The notes under the pieces: generated by a model | Told to the model about the DNA's origin: nothing | Databases searched by the model: none | The model's input: the letters and a program-made list of their open reading frames with translations, nothing else | Program-made: the position numbers and the translations under genes | Origin: Azospirillum sp. OGB3 | GTDB taxonomy: Bacteria > Pseudomonadota > Alphaproteobacteria > Azospirillales > Azospirillaceae | Assembly: GCF_014192915.1 (NCBI RefSeq) | Contig: NZ_JACHYN010000010.1 | Span: 180,324-244,323, forward strand | Length of the DNA: 64,000 bases | Reading direction: 5' to 3' | In this document: one piece after another, positions 1 to 7,652 of the stretch | How the letters are laid out: each line of letters begins with the position of its first letter | Position numbering within the stretch: the first letter of the stretch is position 1

Positions 1-774
1 GTCGGCGCCGAAGCCGTCCATGGCCTCCGCCGCCCGGCGCAGCGCGTGGCGGGTGAGGCGGCGCGACTGATAGACGACGTCGCGCAGGGCGACGGTGGCG
101 CCCAGCGTCTCCAGCATCAGCCGCCGCGTTTCGAAGCGCAGCAGGGCGTGGGCGAGGCTGTCCATGGCGCCGGCGGTGGCGCCCGCCGGCTCGTCCTCCA
201 TGCTCGCCACCGACGCCTCGCCGCGGACCAGCCGGTCGGCGTCGGCGCGGGCGTCCGCCTCGATGGCCGACACCACCGACAGCACGGCGCCGCGCCCGGC
301 GCCGCGCAACAGGGCGACCAGCGCGCGCAGGGCGGTTGCCACCTCCAGCGCGCCGGGCAGCCCATCCTCGGCGGTGCCCTTGTTGTGGACGACGCGGTCG
401 ATCAGATGGTCGCGCAGGCGGGGCAGCAGGACGTCCAGGATGATCGGCGCGGTGGGGCGCAGCAGCGCCTCCAGCAGGCGGCCCTGCGGCTGGCCGGGTA
501 TGGCGGCCAGTGGGTTGACCGGCTTGGGCACCAGGCGCGGACGGTGGGGCTCCAGCAGGGCCAACACCTCGTTGCCGCGCAGCGGGGTGATGGTGCCGCG
601 CAGCAGCCGGACGAGCGTCACGGCGTCGCGGGCTTCCCTGGCGCCGCGCAGCGGAACGGGCGCCCGACCCGAGCGCATCGGCATCTTTTCCGAGACGGCG
701 GAAGGAAGAAGAACGCGCGGGGGCTGTGCCGCCCGGTTGCGCGTCTCCTGTTCCTTTCGCTTCATCGGCCACAT
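1..774 (-). CDS. Hypothetical protein, 3' end beyond window
   Basis: Reading leftward from an ATG at 774 the frame stays open for 258 codons to the window edge, so the C-terminus is missing. The N-terminus is basic (MWPMKRKEQE); an in-frame ATG at 765 is an alternative start, but the purine-rich ACGAGG just upstream suits 774. The rest is Arg/Ala/Leu-rich and mostly helical in character, with no catalytic motif, signal peptide or membrane segment that I recognise. It is divergent from draT across an AT-rich spacer. In Azospirillum nifHDK is known to lie near draTG, but this protein is not NifH. Function unknown; that the frame is coding is supported by its length and by codon-position GC like its neighbours. 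Confidence 0.6.
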   Translation of the reverse strand, partial: MWPMKRKEQETRNRAAQPPRVLLPSAVSEKMPMRSGRAPVPLRGAREARDAVTLVRLLRGTITPLRGNEVLALLEPHRPRLVPKPVNPLAAIPGQPQGRLLEALLRPTAPIILDVLLPRLRDHLIDRVVHNKGTAEDGLPGALEVATALRALVALLRGAGRGAVLSVVSAIEADARADADRLVRGEASVASMEDEPAGATAGAMDSLAHALLRFETRRLMLETLGATVALRDVVYQSRRLTRHALRRAAEAMDGFGAD

Positions 775-835
775 GGCCTTGCCTCGTCTTGCGGTGCTCT
801 GAGTCCCGTTCGATCAACTATGGTGTCGTCTCATC

Positions 836-919
836 ATCCGTTCAAACGGATATTTTTAAGATATTTGGAGTAAGCCGAAAGTTGCTTCGGCTGTTTAATC
901 GAATTGTTTTTGAATTCGA
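836..919. repeat. Three consecutive inverted repeats in the spacer before draT
   Basis: Three perfect 7-bp dyads lie back to back in an AT-rich spacer: ATCCGTT/AACGGAT at 836-851 (2-nt centre), AGCCGAA/TTCGGCT at 873-892 (6-nt loop), and TCGAATT/AATTCGA at 899-919 (7-nt loop). The spacer separates the divergent left-edge gene from draT. They could be operators or RNA hairpins in either leader. No sigma-54 -24/-12 element or NifA site was found here. Confidence 0.6.
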
Positions 920-1022
920 AATGTATTGCAGGGTGGAGGGCGCCGTCCCGCGGTGATGCGGACCCTTGGCGGATGCGCCGGTTCGGGGTATCCATGAAAG
1001 AATTGTGGATTTCGGGAATGTC

Positions 1023-1910
1023 ATGGCGGACGGTTCGGCGAGCGGCGGCTTGAGGGATGCGCGGGGACGGCTGATCGATCCGGATTCGCCGCTGGCGCTG
1101 AAGGCGCATCGCACCAACCTGCTGAACGTGACGGCGGACGCGCTGTGCGCGGAGTCCTTCAACGACGAGCCGCGGCGCCTGCGCATCGGCGGCACGCGCA
1201 GCGACCACGCCGTGCTGTTCGAAGCGCTGGACGAGAGCCCGAACAGCCTGATCGCCGCCGACATCTTCCAACACTACATGGCCTTCACCTTCGGGCTGAA
1301 CCCGGACTTCTCCGGCGCCGAGGGCGCGGACGGGCGGCGGCGCTACCGCGCCAGCTACCTGCGCCTGCTGAAGGGCTGGCTGTTCGACAGCAACAACGCC
1401 GAGGGGGCGGTCCTGAAGGGCTGGGTGGAGAGCCGGTTCGGCCTGCTGCCCACCTATCACAAGGAGCCGATCCTGCGCTTCGCCTCCGACGCGTGGCGGA
1501 CCTATGGCGAGGAGAAGGTCGCCACCCGCTTCCACAACAACAACATCAACCTGCAGCTCGACCTGCTGTACGAGTATTGCCAGTGGTGGATGCGCCGCGG
1601 CTGGCCGGACGCGCCGATGCCGTCCCGCGCCAGCCACATCCGGCTCTACCGCGGCGTCAACGATTTCGAGGAGCACCACATCGTCGCGCGCCCCGACAAG
1701 CGCACGGCGGTCCTGCGCCTCAACAACCTCAGCTCCTTTTCCATCGAGCGCGACATCGCCGGCCAGTTCGGGGACTACATCCTCGAAACCTGGGTGCCGC
1801 TCACCAAGGTGGTCTTCTTCCGCGACATCCTGCCCCGTTATCCTTTCAAGGGGGAGGGCGAGTATCTGGTCGTCGGCGGGGACTACAGGGTGGGGGTGTC
1901 GCTTCTCTGA
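1023..1910 (+). CDS. draT: NAD+-dinitrogen-reductase ADP-D-ribosyltransferase DraT
   Basis: DraT inactivates nitrogenase Fe protein (NifH) by transferring ADP-ribose from NAD+ to an arginine when ammonium rises or energy falls. The product has 295 residues from the ATG at 1023, the usual family length; a TTG at 966 in the same frame would add 19 residues but is less likely. Recognisable stretches include FNDEPRRLRIGGTRSDHAVL, the Asn-rich RFHNNNINLQLDLLYEY, and the C-terminal FKGEGEYLVVGGDY. The gene is 27 bp upstream of draG, its antagonist, and the pair is very likely one transcript. Activity in Azospirillum is known to be controlled by PII proteins; that is family knowledge, not visible here. 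Confidence 0.95.
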   Translation: MADGSASGGLRDARGRLIDPDSPLALKAHRTNLLNVTADALCAESFNDEPRRLRIGGTRSDHAVLFEALDESPNSLIAADIFQHYMAFTFGLNPDFSGAEGADGRRRYRASYLRLLKGWLFDSNNAEGAVLKGWVESRFGLLPTYHKEPILRFASDAWRTYGEEKVATRFHNNNINLQLDLLYEYCQWWMRRGWPDAPMPSRASHIRLYRGVNDFEEHHIVARPDKRTAVLRLNNLSSFSIERDIAGQFGDYILETWVPLTKVVFFRDILPRYPFKGEGEYLVVGGDYRVGVSLL

Positions 1911-1937
1911 CAACCGATCACGGGACAGATCCGGCCC

Positions 1938-2831
1938 ATGACTGACCATTCCATACGCTCGCGCGCGCTGGGCGCCTATCTCGGGCTGGCCTGCGGCGAC
2001 GCGCTGGGCGCCACCGTCGAGTTTCTGACAAAGGGCGAGATCGCCCACCAATACGGCGTGCACAAGCACATCAAGGGCGGCGGCTGGCTGAAGCTGCCGG
2101 CCGGGCAGGTGACCGACGACACCGAGATGTCGATCCATCTCGGCCGCGCCATCCTGGCCGCTCCGGAGTGGGACGCCCGCCGCGCCGCGGAGGAGTTCGC
2201 CGTCTGGCTGAAGGGCGTTCCCGTCGATGTCGGGGACACGACACGGCGCGGCATCCGCCGCTTCATCATGCACGGCACCCTGTCGGAGCCGGAGAGCGAG
2301 TATCACGCCGGCAACGGGGCGGCGATGCGCAACCTGCCGGTCGCCCTGGCGACGCTGGGCGACGACGCGGCCTTCGAGCGCTGGACGGTGGAGCAGGCGC
2401 ACATCACCCACTGCAACGCGATGTCCGACGCGGCGACGTTGACGCTCGGCCACATGGTCCGCCGTCTGGTGCTGGGCGGCGACGTGCGTGACGTGCGCGA
2501 CGAATCGAACAAGCTCATCGCGAAGCACCGGCAATTCAAGTTCCAGCCCTACCGGGGCCTCGCCACCGCCTACATCGTCGATACGATGCAGACGGTCATG
2601 CATTATTATTTCCAGACCGATTCCGTGGAATCCTGCGTCGTCGAGACCGTCAACCAGGGCGGCGACGCCGACACCACCGGCGCCATCGCCGGCATGCTGG
2701 CCGGGGCGACCTACGGCGTGGAGACCATCCCGCCGCGCTGGCTGCGCAAGCTCGACCGCGACGTCTACAACGAAATCTGCGCCCAGGTGGACGGGCTGCT
2801 CGCCCGCTCCCCGGCGCTCAAGCAGGGGTGA
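1938..2831 (+). CDS. draG: ADP-ribosyl-[dinitrogen reductase] glycohydrolase DraG
   Basis: DraG removes the ADP-ribose that DraT places on NifH and so reactivates nitrogenase. The 297-residue protein has the ADP-ribosylglycohydrolase fold signatures: GLACGDALGATVEF near the N-terminus, the metal-binding DDTEMS around residue 55, GNGAAMRN in the middle and the second metal motif NQGGDADTTGAIAGM near residue 240, which together bind the dinuclear Mn site. It follows draT by 27 bp and its stop overlaps a possible GTG start of the next gene, so draTG-draB looks like one operon. Known biology of the family includes membrane sequestration by GlnZ/AmtB under ammonium; nothing in the sequence shows that directly. 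Confidence 0.96.
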   Translation: MTDHSIRSRALGAYLGLACGDALGATVEFLTKGEIAHQYGVHKHIKGGGWLKLPAGQVTDDTEMSIHLGRAILAAPEWDARRAAEEFAVWLKGVPVDVGDTTRRGIRRFIMHGTLSEPESEYHAGNGAAMRNLPVALATLGDDAAFERWTVEQAHITHCNAMSDAATLTLGHMVRRLVLGGDVRDVRDESNKLIAKHRQFKFQPYRGLATAYIVDTMQTVMHYYFQTDSVESCVVETVNQGGDADTTGAIAGMLAGATYGVETIPPRWLRKLDRDVYNEICAQVDGLLARSPALKQG

Positions 2832-2839
2832 CCGCGACC

Positions 2840-3268
2840 ATGGCCGACGTGATCTTCTTCGAAAAGCCCGGCTGCGCCGGCAACAACCGCCAGAAGGCGC
2901 TGCTGGCGGAGGCCGGGCACACCGTCCACGCCCGCGACCTGCTGTCCGAGCCCTGGACGGCGGACCGCCTGCGCCCCTTCTTCGGCGACCGCCCGGTGGC
3001 CGAGTGGTTCAACCGCGCCGCCCCCGCGGTGAAGAACGGGGAGGTGAACCCGGACGCGCTGGACGAGGCCGCCGCCCTGGCGCTGATGCTCAAGACGCCG
3101 CTGCTGATCCGCCGCCCGCTGATGCAGGTGGGCGACCGTCGCGACTGCGGCTTCGAGGCGGAGCGGGTGGACGCCTGGATCGGGCTGGCCGCCGGGGCGC
3201 CGGGGGGCAAGCTGGAAGGTTGCGCCCGCGCCGGGATGCCGCCCTGCCCACCGCCCGCAAAGGGGTGA
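2840..3268 (+). CDS. draB: ArsC-like nitrogenase-associated protein (DraB)
   Basis: A 142-residue thioredoxin-fold protein of the ArsC/Spx type. The N-terminus IFFEKPGCAGNNRQKALL carries the single Cys at the position of the ArsC catalytic cysteine, and the middle has the family's TPLLIRRPLM segment. Proteins of this subfamily are found in nif and dra operons and are called nitrogenase-associated; their reaction is not established. The ATG at 2840 is preferred over a GTG at 2828 that would overlap the draG stop. The C-terminal tail is Pro/Cys-rich. Placement as third gene of the draTG operon suggests a role in nitrogenase regulation, which is inference. Confidence 0.85.
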   Translation: MADVIFFEKPGCAGNNRQKALLAEAGHTVHARDLLSEPWTADRLRPFFGDRPVAEWFNRAAPAVKNGEVNPDALDEAAALALMLKTPLLIRRPLMQVGDRRDCGFEAERVDAWIGLAAGAPGGKLEGCARAGMPPCPPPAKG

Positions 3269-3305
3269 CGGGACAACCCCGACTGTCGTAGGTTTGCCCC
3301 CGACC

Positions 3306-3321
3306 TGTCGGATACCCGACA
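3306..3321 (+). promoter_or_regulatory. NifA-type upstream activator site (TGT-N10-ACA)
   Basis: The 16 bp match the NifA consensus TGT-N10-ACA as a near-palindrome (TGTCGG...CCGACA), like the two sites before nifB. It lies only 22 bp upstream of the ATG at 3344, and I see no good -24/-12 element downstream, so its target promoter is unclear. Confidence 0.6.
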
Positions 3322-3343
3322 ATCCTGCGATGGGGGCCGATCC

Positions 3344-4111
3344 ATGTGCGAACTCCTGGGCATGAGCGCCAACGTGCCCACGGACATCTGCTTCAGCTTT
3401 CGCGGCCTGATGCGCCGCGGCGGGCAGACCGGTCCGCACCGCGACGGCTGGGGAATCGCCTTCTACGAGGGAAAGGGCTGCCGCGCCTTCCACGACCCGG
3501 CACCGAGCTGCGAGTCGGAGATCGCGCGGCTGGTCAGCAGCTATTCCATCAAGTCCTGCGTGGTGATCTCCCACATCCGCCGCGCCAACCGCGGCCGGGT
3601 GTCGCTGGAGAACACCCACCCCTTCACACGGGAGCTGTGGGGCCGTGTCTGGACCTTCGCCCACAACGGCCAGCTCAAGGGCATCAAGGACCGGACGCTG
3701 ACCTTCTACGAGCCGGTCGGGACGACGGACAGCGAGCACGCCTTCTGCTGGCTGCTCGACCAGATCCGCATGCAGTATCCGGAGCCGCCCAAGAGCAGCG
3801 GCGCCCTGATGCGGCTGATCCGCGACCTCGCCACCGACCTCGGCACGCTGGGTGTCTTCAACATGCTGCTCAGCGACGGGCGGTACCTGTGGTGCCACTG
3901 CGCGACCAACCTCGCCTGGCTCACCCGCAAGGCCCCCTTCGGCCCGGCGACGCTGATCGACGAGGACATGAGCGTCGACTTCGCCAAGGAGACGACGCCC
4001 AACGACGTGGTGACGGTCGTCGCCACCCGTCCCCTGACCCGCGACGAGAATTGGACCGTCATGAAGAGCGGCGAGATGGTCGTGTTCAAGGGCGGCAATC
4101 GGGTGCGTTGA
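3344..4111 (+). CDS. Class II glutamine amidotransferase (YafJ-like)
   Basis: A 255-residue N-terminal-nucleophile (Ntn) glutaminase-domain protein. It starts MCELLGMSANVP, so Cys2 becomes the N-terminal nucleophile after Met removal. DGWGIAFYEG and the oxyanion-region SHIRRANRG and FAHNGQL motifs are all present, as in PurF and YafJ. There is no synthase domain, so the acceptor of the released ammonia is unknown. It matches E. coli YafJ in length. The gene sits between draB and azoR with a NifA-type site directly upstream, raising the possibility that a glutamine-hydrolysing enzyme is part of the nitrogen-fixation regulon; this is inference. Confidence 0.88.
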   Translation: MCELLGMSANVPTDICFSFRGLMRRGGQTGPHRDGWGIAFYEGKGCRAFHDPAPSCESEIARLVSSYSIKSCVVISHIRRANRGRVSLENTHPFTRELWGRVWTFAHNGQLKGIKDRTLTFYEPVGTTDSEHAFCWLLDQIRMQYPEPPKSSGALMRLIRDLATDLGTLGVFNMLLSDGRYLWCHCATNLAWLTRKAPFGPATLIDEDMSVDFAKETTPNDVVTVVATRPLTRDENWTVMKSGEMVVFKGGNRVR

Positions 4112-4140
4112 CCGGGGATTGTTCTGATCCGTGCAACGAA

Positions 4141-4171
4141 GATTGGCAAAATCGGGGCTCAATCGATTGGC
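4141..4171 (+). repeat. Direct repeat GATTGGC, 24-bp spacing, upstream of azoR
   Basis: GATTGGC occurs at 4141-4147 and 4165-4171, about 90 bp before the azoR start. The spacing of a little over two helical turns would suit a regulator, but no family can be named. The spacer otherwise holds nothing I recognise. Confidence 0.3.
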
Positions 4172-4260
4172 GTAAGCGGGCTTATGGTCACCTCCGAGAC
4201 AAACCGAAGCGGTGACGGTGCCGGACCGGCGCCCCGCTTCCCGGACAGGAAGACGTGACC

Positions 4261-4887
4261 ATGAAGATCCTTCGCATCGATTCCAGCCCGCTGGGCGACG
4301 CCTCCGTTTCGCGCCAGCTCACCGGCTCCATCGTCGCGGCGCTGCGCCAGGCGACGCCGGACGCCGAGGTCTCGCACCGCGACCTGACCGTCGCCCCGCC
4401 GGACCACCTGACCGGCGAGCTGATGCAGGTCGTGAAGTTCCGCAACCTGGAGGGCCTGACCGCCCGCCAGCAGGAGGAGCTGGCCCTGACCGACGCGCTG
4501 GTCGACGAGTTCCTGGCCGCCGACGTCGTGGTGATCGGCGCCCCGATGTACAACTTCACGGTCCCGACCCAGCTCAAGGCCTGGATCGACCGCATCGCCC
4601 AGGCGGGCCGCACCTTCCGCTACACCGAGACCGGCCCGGTCGGTCTGGCCGGCGGCAAGAAGGTCTACATCGCCTCGACGCGCGGCGGCGTCTACTCGAC
4701 CAACGCCGCGATGAGCGCGCTGGACCACCAGGAGGCCTTCCTGCGCACGGTTCTGGGCTTCCTGGGCGTCACCGACGTGACGGTGATCCGCGCCGAGGGC
4801 GTCGGCATGGGTCCGGACGCCCGCGCCAAGGCGCTGGCCGCCGCCCAGCAGGAGATCGACGCCCTGGCGACCCCGGTCGCGGCGTAA
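4261..4887 (+). CDS. azoR: FMN-dependent NADH-azoreductase
   Basis: A flavodoxin-like quinone/azo reductase of 208 residues. It reduces quinones and azo bonds with NADH through bound FMN. Evidence is the N-terminal ILRIDSSPLGDASVSRQL phosphate-binding loop, the FMN-isoalloxazine contact GAPMYNFTVPTQLKAWID and the RTFRYTETGPVGL segment typical of AzoR. The ATG at 4261 has AGGA upstream; a GTG at 4255 would add two residues. It is monocistronic, ending at a strong intrinsic terminator. Likely a general redox-stress enzyme and not obviously part of the nif system although it lies between dra and nif genes. Confidence 0.93.
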   Translation: MKILRIDSSPLGDASVSRQLTGSIVAALRQATPDAEVSHRDLTVAPPDHLTGELMQVVKFRNLEGLTARQQEELALTDALVDEFLAADVVVIGAPMYNFTVPTQLKAWIDRIAQAGRTFRYTETGPVGLAGGKKVYIASTRGGVYSTNAAMSALDHQEAFLRTVLGFLGVTDVTVIRAEGVGMGPDARAKALAAAQQEIDALATPVAA

Positions 4888-4900
4888 AGGTTCAGATGGT

Positions 4901-4929
4901 CCCTCTCCCGCCCAGGGAGAGGGATTTTT
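4901..4929 (+). terminator. Intrinsic terminator after azoR
   Basis: A perfect 9-bp stem CCCTCTCCC/GGGAGAGGG with a 5-nt loop is followed by A and five T residues. It lies between the convergent azoR and the SIR2-like gene. The stem sequence belongs to the recurrent CCCTCTCCC palindrome family of this window. Confidence 0.85.
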
Positions 4930-4930
4930 C

Positions 4931-5818
4931 TTACGCCGCCATCGCCTCGCCGATCCGCCGGATCGCCTCGTCCAGGGGAAGGTCGAGGCGGGTGATGTTC
5001 TGCAGCTCCAGGAAGCGCGCCTCGTTCTTCGACAGCTCGCCCTCGATCACTGCCCAGTGCTTGTCCGACGAGCGCTTGGCGATCTGGCGGGCGAAGGTGC
5101 GCTGGATTTCCTGGTCGAAGCGGCAGCCGAGGTACAGGAAGCTCCGGCCCGCCCGGCGGTCCTGCACGACGGCGGGAATCGGCGTCTGGATGTCGATCTC
5201 CGTCAGGATCTCGACAAAGTCGCTGTCGGAAATCAGGTAGTTGCCCGCCGGGGTGGCGCTGCCCGACGGCTTGTAGAGCAGGGTCTCCCAGCCGGACGCC
5301 GCGGCGGCCTCGACCTCCGCTCCGCCGGGAGCGTAGTATTTCACCCATTCGCCGACGCCCTGTGGGTGGGACAGGCCCTGGATCTGGCCCCAGCTCCGGC
5401 CGGCGTCGGCGGTCAGCAGGCTTTCCAGCGTGTTGTCGTACCAGACATCGACGATCATCGGCGGGGCGGGCAGGGTGGCCAGCCACGCGTGAACCGGCGT
5501 GGCCGGAACCTCGCGCTTGAAGATCTCGTTCAGGATGCCGTCCAGCGTCTTGCGGTGGCGGCGCGATTCGATGAACTGGGCGACCGCGGTCAACTGGCTG
5601 CGGATGCGGCCCGGCGCGGCGACCTTGGCGTTCAGCCGCTGCGCCAGTTCCAGCGAGGTGCGCGGGATCGGGCAGTCGGCCTCCGGCAGCAGCGCGAAGG
5701 CGCCCGGCCCGAGATAGGGCACCACGCCCCGCGCCTTCAGCGCCGCGGCGATGTCCGCGATGATGGTGTCGGTGCCCGTGCTGGTGTCCATGCTGTCGAT
5801 GACGGCGGTGTCGGTCAT
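4931..5818 (-). CDS. SIR2-like domain protein at the 3' end of the nif operon
   Basis: A 295-residue protein whose N-terminal third (GVVPYLGPGAFALL near residue 35) resembles the nucleotide-binding glycine loop of SIR2-like domains. A central RSFLYLGCRFDQEIQRTFAR and the late KHWAVIEGE also fit that group. I do not see the zinc cysteines of true sirtuin deacylases, so NAD hydrolysis or NAD/ADP-ribose binding is as likely as deacylation. It is the last gene of the minus-strand nif operon, 88 bp after the DegT gene, that gap being filled partly by a palindromic repeat. Its role in nitrogen fixation is unknown. The ATG at 5818 follows ACGGGG. Confidence 0.7.
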   Translation of the reverse strand: MTDTAVIDSMDTSTGTDTIIADIAAALKARGVVPYLGPGAFALLPEADCPIPRTSLELAQRLNAKVAAPGRIRSQLTAVAQFIESRRHRKTLDGILNEIFKREVPATPVHAWLATLPAPPMIVDVWYDNTLESLLTADAGRSWGQIQGLSHPQGVGEWVKYYAPGGAEVEAAAASGWETLLYKPSGSATPAGNYLISDSDFVEILTEIDIQTPIPAVVQDRRAGRSFLYLGCRFDQEIQRTFARQIAKRSSDKHWAVIEGELSKNEARFLELQNITRLDLPLDEAIRRIGEAMAA

Positions 5819-5841
5819 GCTAACCCCGTTCGGCTGGCGTT

Positions 5842-5882
5842 TGCCCCCTCCCTGACCCTCTCCCGCTGGGCGGGGGAGGGGA
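5842..5882. repeat. Palindromic element (half-copy) between degT-like and SIR2-like genes
   Basis: TTGCCCCCTCCCTGACCCTC followed by TCCCGCTGGGCGGGGGAGGG forms a hairpin. It is nearly identical to the left half of the element inside glcE (26078 on). It lies between two genes of the nif operon, where it may stabilise or attenuate the transcript. Confidence 0.7.
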
Positions 5883-5906
5883 ATGGCGCCGGGAAAGGGA
5901 CGCGTT

Positions 5907-7097
5907 TCACAAATAGATCGCCGCGCCCGCCCCCGTGTTGACGGTGGCGTCCTTCAGCGTGTCCACGATGAACTGCACCTCGTCGGCGGTGACCTTGTGG
6001 TGCAGCGGCAGGGCCAGAACGCGGTCGACCGTCTTCTGGCAGACCGGACAGTCGGCCCGGCTGGCGCCGCGCTCCTGGTAGTATTGCTGGGTGTAGAGCG
6101 CCTGCCCGTAGTCCGACGCCTCGACGTCGTGGGTCGCTAAGTCCTCCAGCACCGCCTTGCGCCCCGAGGCGGTGAAGCGGGTGCCGAGATGGACGGCGTA
6201 GACCATCGGGTGCACGTCGTCGGCGCCCGGCCCCTTGTAGGGCGGCTTGATGCCCTCGAAGCTGGCCATGGCCGCCTCGTAGAAGCCGACCACTTCGCGG
6301 CGCTTCGCCAGGATTTCCGGCAGGCGCTTCAACTGGACGAGGCCCAGCGCGGCGGTCAGGTTGCTCATGCCCGCCTGGAAGGGAATGGTCCGGGTGATGA
6401 CCACCGTGTTGCGGTGCTCCATCTCGCGCCGGCGCAGGTAGCGGAACTGGTGGGCGAGGTTGCGGTCGTCGGTGACGATCATCCCGCCTTCGCCGGTCAC
6501 CAGCACGCCGGGTTCGGAAAAGTCGAAGATGGCGCAGTCCCCGAAGCTGCCGACCAGCTTCCCCTTGTAGGACGAGCCGATCGCCTCGGTCGAATCCTCG
6601 ATCAGGATCAGGCCCTTGTCCGACGCGAGCGTGCGCAGCTCGTCCCAGTGGGCGGGGTGGCCGTTGACGTTGCCGGCGAGGATGGCCTTGGTCCGCGGCG
6701 TGATCTTCGCCTCGGCCTTCGCCGGGTTGATGGTGTGCTGCCAGTAGTCGATGTCGACGAAGACCGGCTCCGCGCCGGCCAGCGCGATGGCGTGCTGCAC
6801 CTGATGCCAGCCGAAGGGAGAGCAGAGAACCTCGTCCCCCGGCCCGATGCCGTAGGCCTTGAGCACCATCAGCGTGGCGATGGTGCCGCTGGACACCGCG
6901 ACCGCGTGGGCGCGGCCGAGCCAGGCGGCGAAGGCCTGCTCGAACCCTTCCGTCATCCGCCCGTCGCCGAGGCTGCCGGAGGTGAGGATGCGGCCGATGA
7001 CCGCCACCTCCGCTTCCGAAATGTCCGGGTCGATCAGCGGGATGTAATCGCCAAGCTCCGCGTCGTCTTCGGCTGAGTTGTCCGGGGGCATTGTCAT
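5907..7097 (-). CDS. DegT/DnrJ/EryC1/StrS-type PLP aminotransferase in nif operon
   Basis: A 396-residue fold-type I PLP enzyme of the sugar-aminotransferase group. Visible are VSSGTIATLMVLKAYGIGPG (cofactor phosphate contacts), LIEDSTEAIGSSYKGK (the Asp that binds the pyridine nitrogen), and SEPGVLVTGEGGMI where the family normally has the catalytic Lys. In most members this reads F(S/H)xxKxx(T/P)xGEGG; here the Lys position appears to read G or V, so the aminotransferase Lys may be absent. The C-terminal CPVCQKTVDRVLALPLHHKV is typical. The ATG at 7097 has AAGGA at a good distance. It sits 14 bp after a small unknown nif-operon gene. Substrate unknown. Confidence 0.85.
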   Translation of the reverse strand: MTMPPDNSAEDDAELGDYIPLIDPDISEAEVAVIGRILTSGSLGDGRMTEGFEQAFAAWLGRAHAVAVSSGTIATLMVLKAYGIGPGDEVLCSPFGWHQVQHAIALAGAEPVFVDIDYWQHTINPAKAEAKITPRTKAILAGNVNGHPAHWDELRTLASDKGLILIEDSTEAIGSSYKGKLVGSFGDCAIFDFSEPGVLVTGEGGMIVTDDRNLAHQFRYLRRREMEHRNTVVITRTIPFQAGMSNLTAALGLVQLKRLPEILAKRREVVGFYEAAMASFEGIKPPYKGPGADDVHPMVYAVHLGTRFTASGRKAVLEDLATHDVEASDYGQALYTQQYYQERGASRADCPVCQKTVDRVLALPLHHKVTADEVQFIVDTLKDATVNTGAGAAIYL

Positions 7098-7111
7098 TCC
7101 GCGATCCTTGT

Positions 7112-7396
7112 TCAGTCGTCCTCGTCCTGTTGCGCGATCACCACGCCGGTCGCCGTCTCCGGCTTGTTGGTGATGAGCCAGCAGTGGTTGGTGCCGTCCA
7201 CGAGGTAGAGGTTGAAGCCGGGCTCCTCCCGGAAGGCGTCCTCCGCCATCACCGCGGCGTGCGCCCCGGTGACGTTGGACAGGTCCGGGTTCGCCTCGCG
7301 AACGACGCGGACCACGGCATCGAGCCGGGTGCCGTCGGCGAAGAGGCCGCCGGCCAGGGTGACGATGGCGTCGATCCGTTCCGGGGACAGGGCCAT
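7112..7396 (-). CDS. Small nif-operon protein of unknown function
   Basis: A 94-residue acidic protein starting MALSPERIDAIVTLAGGL and ending AQQDEDD. It starts 5 bp after the nifT stop and is followed 14 bp later by the DegT-like gene, so it is certainly translated within the nif operon. The middle reads HAAVMAEDAFREEPGFNLYL and then DGTNHCWLITNKPETATGVV, suggesting a small alpha/beta domain with one cysteine. I know no assigned function; small proteins of this kind occur in other nif clusters next to nifT. Confidence 0.75.
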   Translation of the reverse strand: MALSPERIDAIVTLAGGLFADGTRLDAVVRVVREANPDLSNVTGAHAAVMAEDAFREEPGFNLYLVDGTNHCWLITNKPETATGVVIAQQDEDD

Positions 7397-7401
7397 GGCG
7401 G

Positions 7402-7611
7402 TCACTCCGCGCCGCGCTTCTTGGCTTCGACGGTGATGGGCAGGCGGGTGTCCGCCGGCATCTCCGGCAGGTCGAGCGTCCAGCCGTTGGCCACCTTGAC
7501 CCAGCCGCCCCACAGGCCCGGCTTCTCCATCTCGGTGATGGGCTCCTCCAGGTCCTTCTTGGCGACGTAGATCGTGTATTGCTCACCGGCCTTGCGCACC
7601 ATCACCTTCAT
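7402..7611 (-). CDS. nifT: NifT/FixU family protein
   Basis: A 69-residue protein matching NifT/FixU almost end to end. MKVMVRKAGEQYTIYVAKKD is followed by LEEPITEMEK, LWGGWVKVANGWTLDLPEMP and the terminal TRLPITVEAKKRG. NifT is conserved in nif operons but its biochemical role is not known and mutants are usually Fix/Nif positive. It lies 41 bp after nifS and 5 bp before the small unknown gene. Start chosen at the ATG 7611; longer frames upstream run antisense to nothing but overlap nifS. Confidence 0.95.
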   Translation of the reverse strand: MKVMVRKAGEQYTIYVAKKDLEEPITEMEKPGLWGGWVKVANGWTLDLPEMPADTRLPITVEAKKRGAE

Positions 7612-7652
7612 GTCACTCTCCAGTCGTCGTTCGTTTTGGGCACTCGCGGGTG

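Noticed and set aside
46..873. Plus-strand frames at the left edge
   Set aside because: They oppose an open minus-strand frame of 258 codons with a better start and normal codon use.
1..1022. nifH upstream of draT
   Set aside because: The divergent protein does not contain the NifH Walker or cluster cysteine motifs; nifHDK must lie outside the window.
4144..4160. GG-N10-GC sequence resembling a sigma-54 promoter before azoR
   Set aside because: Only the GG and GC match; the TTGC part reads GGGC and no NifA site lies at a suitable distance.
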